From contig DWZY01000243.1 in the NCBI GenBank assembly GCA_019117325.1, forward strand, positions 1 to 8,777: DNA of 8,777 nucleotides, in the 5' to 3' direction. A program made the position numbers and the translations under genes. Below, in pieces: positions 1 to 6,547 of the stretch. The DNA is from Candidatus Brevibacterium intestinigallinarum (GTDB lineage Bacteria > Actinomycetota > Actinomycetes > Actinomycetales > Brevibacteriaceae). Numbering within the stretch: position 1 is the stretch's first letter; every line of letters starts with the position of its first letter. The notes below the pieces were generated by a model, which was given only the letters and a program-made list of their open reading frames with translations, had not been told where the DNA came from and made no database searches.

Positions 1-2032
1 AGCGGCCGCCCCACTGCGCCCGGCCCAGCACGTCGCCCTCGCGCCGCGCGCGGATGTCGAACTCCGCGAGCGCGAATCCGTCCAGGGTGCCGGCGACGGT
101 GCGCAGGCGCTCCATTGCCTCCGACTCCGGGTGGGCGTGTGTGAGGAGGAAGCAGAGCGACTCATCGCCGGCCCGGCCCACGCGCCCGCGCAGCTGGTGG
201 AGCTGGGCGACGCCGAACCGGTCCGCGTCGAGGATGACCATGACGCGGGCGTTGGGGACGTCGATGCCCACCTCGATGACGGTCGTGGAGACGAGGACGT
301 CGATCTCTCCGGCCGCGAACGACCGCATCGTGTCGTCCTTCTCCTGCGCCGGCATCTGCCCGTGCAGGACCTCGATGCGCGCTTCCGCGAGCGCCGGGGT
401 CTCACGGAGGGTCTGCGCGACGTCCTCGACGCCCGGCTGGGCCCGGCCTGTGTCCGGGTCGGGCTCCGCCGTCTCGATCCGGGGCAGGACGACGAACGAC
501 TGCTCGCCGCGCGCCGCGTGCTCCCCCACGACCTCGAGGACGCGCCCCACCCAGTGCGGGTGCTCCGCGAGCGCCACGAGGTGGGTCGTGATCTGCTTCT
601 GCCCGGTGGGCAGGTGGGTGAGCGTCGAGACGTCGAGGTCACCGAAGACGGTCATCGCCGCGGTCCGCGGAATGGGCGTCGCGGTCATGACGAGCGTGTG
701 CGGGGTGCGTCCGCCGGCCTTCTGCCGCAGCGCCTCCCGCTGCTCGACACCGAACCGGTGCTGCTCGTCGACGACGACCATGCCCAGATTGTGGAAGATC
801 GTCGTGTCCGACAGGAGCGCGTGGGTGCCCACGACGATGTCGACGTCGCCGATCGACAGGTCGAGCAGGAGGCGCCGCCGCTCCTGGGTCGACAGCGACC
901 CGGTCAGCAGCGCGATGACGACGCCGTTCTCCTGCCGCAGCAGGGCGGACTCCGCTGCGAAGTCGCCCAGGCCCTGGGCGAAGGAGCGGAAGTGCTGTGC
1001 GGCGAGGACCTCCGTGGGGGCCAGGAGCGCGGCCTGTGCGCCGGAGTCGACCGCCTGAAGCATCGCCCGCAGCGCGACGAGCGTCTTGCCGGAGCCCACA
1101 TCGCCCTGGAGCAGGCGGTTCATGGGGACGTCCTCCGAGAGCTCGCCGGAGATCTCGATGCCCGCGTGCTCCTGCGACAGGGTGAGTCGGAACGGCAGCG
1201 CCGCGTCGAAGGCCGCGAGCGTCCCGTCCGGGCGGCCGGGCAGGGCGGCCGCGTGCTGTGCCGCGTGCTCGAGGCGGCGCTGATGGAGCACCGTCTGCAG
1301 GGCGAGGGCCTCCTCGTACCGCCAGCGCGTCGATGCATCCTTCGCCTCGTCCATCGTCTGCGGGCGGTGCATGCCCCACAGCGCGGTGCGGAGGTCCTGG
1401 ATCCCGCGCTTCTCGCGCAGGAACGCGGGGATCGGGTCATCGAACGCGGACGCGGGCGCCTGGTCCAGTGCGGTCCGGATGATGCGGCGGAAGGCCGCGG
1501 TCTTGACGCCCTTGACGGACCGATAGACGGGAACCGGTGCCGTGGGGGCGAAGGCCTGATCGGCCTCGGTGCCCTTCGCGACCTCCCCGTCCGCGGTCAG
1601 GACGGTGGGGCTGCCCAGCTGCAGCCGGCCGCGGTAGTGCTGGATCCGCGCAGTCATGAGCAACCGGCTGCCCGGCTCGAAGGACTTCACGAGCCACTGC
1701 TGATTGAAGAAGACCGCGTCCGTCACTCCGCCGTCGTTGTCCGTGACGGTGACGGTTGTGAGCTGCCCCTTGCGGTTCTGCATGCGGCGCGAGCTGATGT
1801 CGACGACCGTCACGTGGAGGACGACGTCCTCGCCCTCCGGCAGCCGGGCCAGTCCGCCGATGTTCGTGAAGGTGCCGGGATCGATCCACCGGTGCGGCAG
1901 GTGCCTCAGCAGTCCGTCGAGGTCGCGGATGCCAGCCGTCGTGAGCGCCTTCGCGCTGCGCCCGGCCGCACGGGTGAAGACCGTCGCGCGGGCGGCCTCC
2001 TCGCCGTCCGGGGACTCAGCCGCCTGCTCCAT
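1..2032 (-). CDS. recG: ATP-dependent DNA helicase RecG (3' end cut by window)
   Basis: RecG is a monomeric superfamily 2 double-strand DNA translocase that regresses stalled forks and migrates branched DNA. The frame is open from ATG at 2032 to the window edge, giving 677 residues; about 50-60 C-terminal residues are probably missing. The N-terminal wedge region carries AKALTTAGIRDLDGLLRHLP near residues 30-50. Walker A is GDVGSGKT (residues 310-317, bases 1082-1105). The Walker B box is DEQHRFG (from residue 422, DEQH at 758-769), the RecG/PriA-type form. Motif III-like VMTATPIPRT follows, and motif VI is QLRGRVGRAG (613-622), with Ala where GRVGRG is usual. The gene lies 7 bp after the DAK2 stop and is probably translationally coupled to it. 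The ATG lacks a clear Shine-Dalgarno; an in-frame TTG at 2047 is an alternative start five codons upstream. The identification is certain; the exact start is less so. Confidence 0.97.
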   Translation of the reverse strand, partial: MEQAAESPDGEEAARATVFTRAAGRSAKALTTAGIRDLDGLLRHLPHRWIDPGTFTNIGGLARLPEGEDVVLHVTVVDISSRRMQNRKGQLTTVTVTDNDGGVTDAVFFNQQWLVKSFEPGSRLLMTARIQHYRGRLQLGSPTVLTADGEVAKGTEADQAFAPTAPVPVYRSVKGVKTAAFRRIIRTALDQAPASAFDDPIPAFLREKRGIQDLRTALWGMHRPQTMDEAKDASTRWRYEEALALQTVLHQRRLEHAAQHAAALPGRPDGTLAAFDAALPFRLTLSQEHAGIEISGELSEDVPMNRLLQGDVGSGKTLVALRAMLQAVDSGAQAALLAPTEVLAAQHFRSFAQGLGDFAAESALLRQENGVVIALLTGSLSTQERRRLLLDLSIGDVDIVVGTHALLSDTTIFHNLGMVVVDEQHRFGVEQREALRQKAGGRTPHTLVMTATPIPRTAAMTVFGDLDVSTLTHLPTGQKQITTHLVALAEHPHWVGRVLEVVGEHAARGEQSFVVLPRIETAEPDPDTGRAQPGVEDVAQTLRETPALAEARIEVLHGQMPAQEKDDTMRSFAAGEIDVLVSTTVIEVGIDVPNARVMVILDADRFGVAQLHQLRGRVGRAGDESLCFLLTHAHPESEAMERLRTVAGTLDGFALAEFDIRARREGDVLGRAQWGGR

Positions 2033-2039
2033 CGCCGCG

Positions 2040-3671
2040 TCACTCAACGCCGACCACCAGCCACGAGCTGGACTGATCGCCCCGGATGACGACGGTCTCC
2101 GCATCTGCATGCTCCGATTCGATCCGGATGCGCAGGCGCGCGACCGCATCGTCAGACATGTCGCGGCCCACGAGCAGGGTCACGAGGTCGCCGCCGGCAC
2201 CCAGCAGGCGACTGACGAGGTCCTGCGCCGCGGCCTCCGGGTCCGCGCTCACCGCCCGGATGCGCCCGTCGACGACCGTGAGCGCGTCACCGGCGGAGTA
2301 GAGGAGCGGGCCCTGCCCGTGGTCCTCCGCCGCGCAGAGGACGGCGCCCACCCGGGTGCCCGCGGCCGCCGCGATCATGTCCTCGAGCAGGTCGTCCGCC
2401 TGCCCCGCCGGGTCGAAGACGGCGGCGGCCGCCGCGACCGAGGCTGCGTCCCGCGTCCGCAGGACCTTCGCCTGCACCCGGCCGGTCAGGGCCTCGGCGG
2501 CGGTCGCGGAGTCCGGGAGGACGAAGACGGCCGCCTCTGCGAGGTCCGCGGCGAACGAGACGGCTTCGACGAGGTCCTCCCGGTCGGAGCGGACGGCGAA
2601 CCCGTCGGACAGGGCCAGGGACAGGAGGAGGCCGGGGCCGTCGGCCAGCGCGATGAGGGTGACGGGATCATCCACGGGCCGGGAGGAGGCGAGGTCCTCG
2701 ACGCGCAGGTCGACGACCCGGTGGGCGTCCATGACCTCGAGCAGTCGCCGAGCGTCGTCGACGCCGCCGCCCTCGGCCGTGTGGACGTGGACCTGGGGCC
2801 AGTCGACGACGATGCTCGTGCCGCCCGCCCGGGCCAGTGCGCGCTTGAGGAGCCGGCCGCGGTCGCGGGTCGTGCCCAGGTGCGCGACGAGCTCGAGTCC
2901 GATCGTGCCGCCGTGTCCGCCCAGATCGTGCGTGTCGGCACCCCGAACAGCGCCGAGCAGGGACTCCCCGTCATCGGTCCCCTCAGCGTCTTCGGCGTCG
3001 TCCGCCGCTGCGGGGTCCTCGCCGGCGACCGTGAGGTAGAGGAGGTCGAAGAGCTCGACGATGCCGGAGGAGCCCGCGTCGACGACGCTGTTCTCGCGCA
3101 GGACGGGCAGCTGTCCCGTGGTCTCGCGCAGGGCGGACCGGGACCGCTCCCGCACCGCCCGGACGAGCAGGACCAGATCGTCGCCGGCCTCGGCACGCTC
3201 GCGCGCTTCCTCCGCCATCGCGTCAAGCACGGTCACCATCGTCCCGTCGACGGGGTCGGCCAGTGCGTCGCGGGCCCGGGCGGCCGCGAGTGCCAGTGCC
3301 GCGGCGAACGCCCGCGCGTCGGGGACCTCGACGCCCACGAGTGCGTCCGCGACCCCGCGCAGGGCGACGGAGAGGATGAGTCCGGAGTTCCCGCGCGCCC
3401 CGCGCTGCGCGCCCGTCGCCATCGCCTCGACGACCTGCGGCAGGGTCACGGCCCCGTCGAGGGATTCGACCGCGCGGTACGCCGAGCGGACGGTCAGGTA
3501 GAGGTTGGTGCCGGTGTCGCCGTCCGGGACGGGGAAGACGTTGATCGCGTTGATGCCGGTGCGCTCGCGGCGCAGGCGGTCGACGGTGCGCTTGGCCCAC
3601 CGCGCCGCCAGGTGGCCGCTGATGCGGGCATCGGTGCTGGGATCAGGCCCTGAACCGCTGCGCTTGCCCAC
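2040..3671 (-). CDS. DAK2 domain protein, FakA/YloV-like fatty acid kinase subunit
   Basis: This 543-residue protein has the length and three-part layout of FakA (S. aureus FakA is about 548 residues). The N-terminal DhaL/DAK2 ATP-binding domain (about 20-215) has NVFPVPDGDTGTN at 44-56, whose aspartates bind the Mg-ATP in the family, then GARGNSG at 91-97 and VVDAGSSGIVE at 196-206. An acidic Asp/Glu/Ala linker (about 216-240) leads to a middle domain with VHVHT at 294-298, the FakA-type histidine pair. The C-terminal part (about 335-543) resembles the FakB-binding region and ends WLVVGVE. FakA phosphorylates fatty acids held by a FakB (DegV-fold) partner; no FakB gene is present here. The start is GTG, directly abutting the thiL TGA, with GGGGGAG just upstream at 3675-3681. 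The DAK2/FakA family is certain; the fatty acid substrate is inferred from homology. Confidence 0.95.
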   Translation of the reverse strand: MGKRSGSGPDPSTDARISGHLAARWAKRTVDRLRRERTGINAINVFPVPDGDTGTNLYLTVRSAYRAVESLDGAVTLPQVVEAMATGAQRGARGNSGLILSVALRGVADALVGVEVPDARAFAAALALAAARARDALADPVDGTMVTVLDAMAEEARERAEAGDDLVLLVRAVRERSRSALRETTGQLPVLRENSVVDAGSSGIVELFDLLYLTVAGEDPAAADDAEDAEGTDDGESLLGAVRGADTHDLGGHGGTIGLELVAHLGTTRDRGRLLKRALARAGGTSIVVDWPQVHVHTAEGGGVDDARRLLEVMDAHRVVDLRVEDLASSRPVDDPVTLIALADGPGLLLSLALSDGFAVRSDREDLVEAVSFAADLAEAAVFVLPDSATAAEALTGRVQAKVLRTRDAASVAAAAAVFDPAGQADDLLEDMIAAAAGTRVGAVLCAAEDHGQGPLLYSAGDALTVVDGRIRAVSADPEAAAQDLVSRLLGAGGDLVTLLVGRDMSDDAVARLRIRIESEHADAETVVIRGDQSSSWLVVGVE

Positions 3672-4865
3672 TCACTCCCCCGTGCTGCTGAAATGCCTGT
3701 ATCCGCCGTCCGGGTCGACGGCGGCGAACCCGGATTCCTCTGCGGGCACGCCGTCGATCAGCACGGATCGGCCGGCGGTGCTCCGCGCGTCCGGGACCGG
3801 TGCGGACGGGGCGTCGACGGCCGGTCGCACGCGCCCGACACGCCTCCACCCTAGCGGATTCACCCCCTCCGGCACGGTCGCGAGGAACCCGTGGTCCTCG
3901 CCTCCGTGCAGCACCCACGAGCGGGCGCGGGTGCGGACCGCATCCGGGGAGTCGGCCGCTGCCGCGTCGCCCTCGAGGGCGAGCACGTGCTGCGCGACGG
4001 GCAGGAGGTCCTCGGCCAGTGAATCGAGGGCGGCGCCGTCCAGGTCGATGACCGCGCCCGAGGCCCGGGCCAGGCGACCGGCATCGGAGCGCAGTCCGTC
4101 GGACAGGTCGATGAGTGCGGCCGGTGCCTGCGTCCCGGCTGCCGGGTCGGCGTGTGCCGCCCCGGAGTGAACCGCGTCGGCATGTGCGGCGAGTGCGTTC
4201 TGCAGGGCATCGACCGCCGCGTAGGCGGGACGCGGGGCGCGCTGCATCTCGATCGCGAAGGACACGGGCGAGTCCGCGGCTGGACCATCGGCGTCCCGTG
4301 CCCTGGCGGCCTCGGCGCTGTCGGCGAACAGCAGATCCAGGCCGGCCGCGGCCCACCCCGTGCGCCCGCCCAGCCACACGTCGTGGCCCGGGCGCGCGGC
4401 GGTGCGCGTGAGGGGAGGCTGATCGACGGGCAGGGCGCCCAGCGCGGTGACGGCGATGACGATCTGGCCGGCGTCGGACAGGTCACCGCCCAGCAGGACC
4501 GCCCCGGCGCGCCCGGCCTCCTCGACGAGGCCGTCGACCAGCCCGTCGACGAAGGAGGCGGGGGTGGTCCCGGGGGCCGCCAGTGACAGGAGCAGCCCGG
4601 TGGGCGTCGCCCCCATCGCACGCACGTCCGCGAGGTTCTGGGCCGCCGCCTTGATGCCCAGGCGGTGCGGGTCCAGCCAGCTGGGGAGGAAGTCCTCGCC
4701 CTCGACCAGCATGTCCGCGGAGCTCACAAGACGGCCGGGCGACTCGGTCACCGCCGCGTCGTCACCGGGGCCCACGATGACCGCGGGGGCGGCGGGGATC
4801 CGGCCGAGGATCCGGGCGACGAGTGCGTCCTCGCCCAGGTCGGCGAAGGTGGGGTCAGCGGTCAT
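3672..4865 (-). CDS. thiL: thiamine-phosphate kinase ThiL
   Basis: ThiL phosphorylates thiamine monophosphate to thiamine diphosphate with ATP, the last step of cofactor synthesis, in the cytoplasm. The AIR synthase/PurM-like fold motifs appear in order: VGPGDDAAV (31-39), SSADMLVEGEDF (48-59), NLADVRAMGATP (78-88), LLGGDLSDAG (124-133), ARPGHDVWLGG (157-167), LIDLSDGLRSDAG (251-263) and LHGGEDHGFLA (319-329). GGEDH instead of GGEDY is, from memory, usual in actinobacterial ThiL. At 397 residues it is longer than the usual 320-340; extra Ala-, His- and Asp-rich sequence lies around 181-204 and 226-247. The frame is open another 62 codons upstream, but that stretch runs antisense through the lipoprotein gene and has no ThiL character. 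MTADPTFADLGEDALV is the natural N-terminus, placed by the -10 box to be near the +1. It is first in the thiL-DAK2-recG group. Confidence 0.95.
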   Translation of the reverse strand: MTADPTFADLGEDALVARILGRIPAAPAVIVGPGDDAAVTESPGRLVSSADMLVEGEDFLPSWLDPHRLGIKAAAQNLADVRAMGATPTGLLLSLAAPGTTPASFVDGLVDGLVEEAGRAGAVLLGGDLSDAGQIVIAVTALGALPVDQPPLTRTAARPGHDVWLGGRTGWAAAGLDLLFADSAEAARARDADGPAADSPVSFAIEMQRAPRPAYAAVDALQNALAAHADAVHSGAAHADPAAGTQAPAALIDLSDGLRSDAGRLARASGAVIDLDGAALDSLAEDLLPVAQHVLALEGDAAAADSPDAVRTRARSWVLHGGEDHGFLATVPEGVNPLGWRRVGRVRPAVDAPSAPVPDARSTAGRSVLIDGVPAEESGFAAVDPDGGYRHFSSTGE

Positions 4866-4871
4866 CCCACC

Positions 4872-4877
4872 AGTATG
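4872..4877 (-). promoter_or_regulatory. predicted -10 box of thiL
   Basis: On the minus strand this reads CATACT, one base from TATACT and keeping the key A2 and T6 of sigma-70/SigA-type -10 elements. Only six bases (GGTGGG) separate it from the thiL ATG, so transcription should begin at or next to the A of the ATG. GGTGGG touches the start codon and is too close to act as a Shine-Dalgarno. No good TTGACA match lies 17-18 bp upstream; that position (4895-4901) is the lipoprotein's own -10. Confidence 0.5.
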
Positions 4878-4895
4878 CCCGCCGGTGGCGGCCGG

Positions 4896-4901
4896 TAGTC
4901 T
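4896..4901 (+). promoter_or_regulatory. predicted -10 box of the lipoprotein gene
   Basis: TAGTCT fits the TANNNT consensus of actinobacterial housekeeping promoters. Seven bases (GGTGGGC) separate it from the ATG at 4909, which puts the expected transcription start on the A of the start codon. The -35 position, 17-18 bp upstream (4872-4878), coincides with the thiL -10 and is a poor match to TTGACA. Confidence 0.5.
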
Positions 4902-4908
4902 GGTGGGC

Positions 4909-5409
4909 ATGCGCGACCGCTCCTCCCTCCGCCCGCTCGCAGCCGTCCTCGCGGCGGGCACGCTCGTCCTGACGGGCTGCTCCAGCGCCCTCGTCGTCGA
5001 TGCCGCCGAGGATGCGGCGAACCCCGACTGCGCGCTGCCGATCCTGCTCATGCCGGATCAGATCGGCGATCTGGAGCAGCGCACCACCACGTCGCAGGGA
5101 ACGACCGCGTGGGGTGAGCCCGCGAGCGTCATCGTCCGCTGCGGTGTGCCGGAGCCGGCGCCCACGACGGACCCCTGCGTGTCCGTCGACGACGTCGACT
5201 GGGTCCAGGTGCGCGCGGACGAGGACACGTGGCAGTTCGTCACGTACGGGCGCTCCCCCGCCGTCGAGGTCCTCGTCACCCCGGCGGTCGTGTCCGGAGC
5301 GACAGCGCTCAGCTCGGTCTCCTCTGCGGTGGGCGGGATCGAGCAGACCGCGCAGTGCGTGGACGTCCAGGACGCCGAAGAGGTCGAGGGCGAGGTCCCG
5401 GCGGGCTGA
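4909..5409 (+). CDS. DUF3515-like lipoprotein
   Basis: This is a predicted exported lipoprotein of 166 residues. A charged n-region (MRDRSSLR) is followed by a hydrophobic h-region (about 9-20) and the lipobox LTGC at 21-24, so Cys24 should be diacylated and anchor the protein to the outer face of the membrane. The mature part has four further cysteines (41, 78, 90, 150), enough for two disulfides, and ends with an acidic stretch. Length, cysteine pattern and position between ddl and thiL match the actinobacterial DUF3515 family, whose function I do not know. The ATG at 4909 is chosen because the signal peptide starts there and a -10 box lies 7 bp upstream; longer upstream frames would overlap thiL. 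It is the only plus-strand gene in the window and faces ddl head-on, with 6 bp between stops. The lipoprotein call is firm; the DUF3515 assignment is from memory of family and context. Confidence 0.88.
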   Translation: MRDRSSLRPLAAVLAAGTLVLTGCSSALVVDAAEDAANPDCALPILLMPDQIGDLEQRTTTSQGTTAWGEPASVIVRCGVPEPAPTTDPCVSVDDVDWVQVRADEDTWQFVTYGRSPAVEVLVTPAVVSGATALSSVSSAVGGIEQTAQCVDVQDAEEVEGEVPAG

Positions 5410-5415
5410 TGCGCC

Positions 5416-6537
5416 TCAGCCGGCTGCGCGGTGGTCGCGCAGCGCGATGTCGACGAGCGTGTCGACCAGCTCGTCGTAGCGCACTCCCGAGCGGTCCCAC
5501 ACGACGGGGAACATCGAGCTGGGCGTGAAGCCCGGCATCGTGTTGATCTCATTGATGAGCACCCGGTCGTCCGGGGTCACGAACGCGTCCACGCGGGCCA
5601 GGCCGCTGCAGTCGAATGCGTCGAACACGCGACGGGCCAGGTCCTGCACCTGCGCGGTCGCCTCCGGCGAGATGTGCGCGGGGCACGTGATCCGAACGGC
5701 ATCCGCGTTCAGGTACTTCGTGTCGAAGTCGTAGAAGTCCGCGCCCGTCACCTCGATCTCGCCGGGGACGCTGGCGCGGGGACCCTCGTGGAATCGGGTG
5801 CCCAGCACCCCGCACTCGATCTCGCGACCCGTCACCATGGGCTCGACGATCGCAGCGGAGTCGTGGGTGAACGCCTCGGTCAGCGCGGCGTCGAGGGCCG
5901 CCTGATCTGCGGAGTCCGACACCTTGGACACACCCATCGAGGAGCCCGCATTCGCGGGCTTGACGAAGAGCACGGTGCCCAGCTCGCGCAGACGGGCGCG
6001 CACGGCCTCGGCGTCCGTGCGGTACTGGCGGACCGTCACGGGCTCCCACGGGCTCGTGGGGATCCCCGCATCGCGCAGCACCGCCTTCATGTACCGCTTG
6101 TCCATGCCGGCGGCCGAGCCCAGCACGCCGCTGCCCACGTAGGGAACGTCCATGAGCTCGAAGAGGCCCTGGACGGTTCCGTCCTCGCCGTAGGGGCCGT
6201 GCAGCACGGGGAAGAAGACGTCGACCACCGCGATGTCCTCGACCGACCCGTCCTGCTGGACGACGCGCAGCGGCGCGCGGCGCGTGTCCAGCGGGAAGAC
6301 GATCTCCGTCCCGTCGTCGACGACCTCGGGCATCGCCTCCGGATCGAAGCGGAAGTCCCGGGCCTCCTCGACGATCCGGCAGACGCCCTCGCGCGTCATG
6401 CCGATGGGCAGGACGCGGTAGCGCTGCTCGTCGAGTGCGCCCAGGACGCCCGCCGCGGTCACGCAGCTGACGGAGTGCTCCGAGGAGCGCCCCCCGAAGA
6501 GGACGGCGACGACGGGACGGGGATCGGCTGGGTTCAT
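5416..6537 (-). CDS. ddl: D-alanine--D-alanine ligase
   Basis: Ddl joins two D-alanines with ATP to make the dipeptide that ends the peptidoglycan stem, in the cytoplasm. At 373 residues this is normal for the longer Ddl class. The N-terminal domain has VLFGGRSSEHSVS (12-24) with the catalytic-type Glu20. The central ATP-grasp part has LHGPYGEDGTVQG (112-124), PYVGSGV (132-138), MDK (145-147), FVKPANAGSSMGVSKV (191-206) and FYDFDTKYLNADA (268-280). The C-terminal Mg/ATP part has LINEINTMPGFTPSSMFP (327-344). The Lys-Tyr pair in DTKY aligns with the position that in D-Ala-D-Ala ligases is Tyr, and in VanA-type D-Ala-D-Lac ligases His, so glycopeptide-resistant chemistry is not expected. The ATG at 6537 is chosen because conserved sequence starts right after it; 87 upstream in-frame codons are antisense-like and overlap the PEBP gene. 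No clear Shine-Dalgarno is seen; the ATG lies 10 bp after the PEBP stop, suggesting coupling. Confidence 0.97.
   Translation of the reverse strand: MNPADPRPVVAVLFGGRSSEHSVSCVTAAGVLGALDEQRYRVLPIGMTREGVCRIVEEARDFRFDPEAMPEVVDDGTEIVFPLDTRRAPLRVVQQDGSVEDIAVVDVFFPVLHGPYGEDGTVQGLFELMDVPYVGSGVLGSAAGMDKRYMKAVLRDAGIPTSPWEPVTVRQYRTDAEAVRARLRELGTVLFVKPANAGSSMGVSKVSDSADQAALDAALTEAFTHDSAAIVEPMVTGREIECGVLGTRFHEGPRASVPGEIEVTGADFYDFDTKYLNADAVRITCPAHISPEATAQVQDLARRVFDAFDCSGLARVDAFVTPDDRVLINEINTMPGFTPSSMFPVVWDRSGVRYDELVDTLVDIALRDHRAAG
5423..5443. terminator. GC-rich hairpin at the convergent lipoprotein/ddl ends
   Basis: GCTGCGCG (5423-5430) and CGCGCAGC (5436-5443) form a perfect 8-bp stem with a 5-nt loop. 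It begins 14 bp after the lipoprotein stop and lies inside the last codons of ddl. There is no T-tract on either strand, so it is not a classical intrinsic terminator. It may help end or stabilise the lipoprotein mRNA; it could also be chance in such GC-rich DNA. Confidence 0.35.
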
Positions 6538-6547
6538 GCGCTGAGTG

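Larger units (their letters stand above)
4866..4908. promoter_or_regulatory. 43-bp divergent promoter region between thiL and the lipoprotein gene
   Basis: This is the only sizeable non-coding gap upstream of genes in the window. It begins and ends with a perfect inverted repeat, CCCACCAG (4866-4873) and CTGGTGGG (4900-4907), separated by 26 bp. It also holds a direct repeat GCCGGT at 4881-4886 and 4891-4896, exactly 10 bp apart, about one helical turn. Each side has a -10-like hexamer 6-7 nt from the ATG, which suggests leaderless transcripts in both directions. No thiamine (TPP) riboswitch could fit between a promoter and the thiL start here. Confidence 0.6.

Noticed and set aside
639..1379. 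246-codon minus-strand open frame inside recG, with Arg/Gly/Pro-rich translation
   Set aside because: It is in a different frame from recG on the same strand and has no domain; a compositional artefact.
131..2089. 652-codon plus-strand open frame antisense to recG
   Set aside because: It is an Asp/Arg/Gly/Leu-rich translation with no recognisable domain, lying fully opposite a well-conserved recG. Long antisense frames are expected in DNA this GC-rich.
1704..3653. 649-codon plus-strand open frame antisense to recG and the DAK2 gene
   Set aside because: It crosses two real genes, is low in complexity and has no conserved motif; it is a shadow of high-GC codon use.
4866..4908. TPP riboswitch upstream of thiL
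   Set aside because: Only 43 bp are available, no CUGAGA-type THI-box element is visible, and the promoter seems to begin transcription at the ATG.
4866..5051. 62-codon upstream extension of thiL (start at 5051)
   Set aside because: This stretch is antisense to the lipoprotein signal peptide and upstream region, is unlike any ThiL N-terminus and would remove the divergent promoter from non-coding DNA.
5416..6537. Ddl as a VanA-type D-Ala-D-Lac ligase
   Set aside because: The omega-loop carries Lys-Tyr as in D-Ala-D-Ala ligases, and no vanH or vanX neighbours are present.
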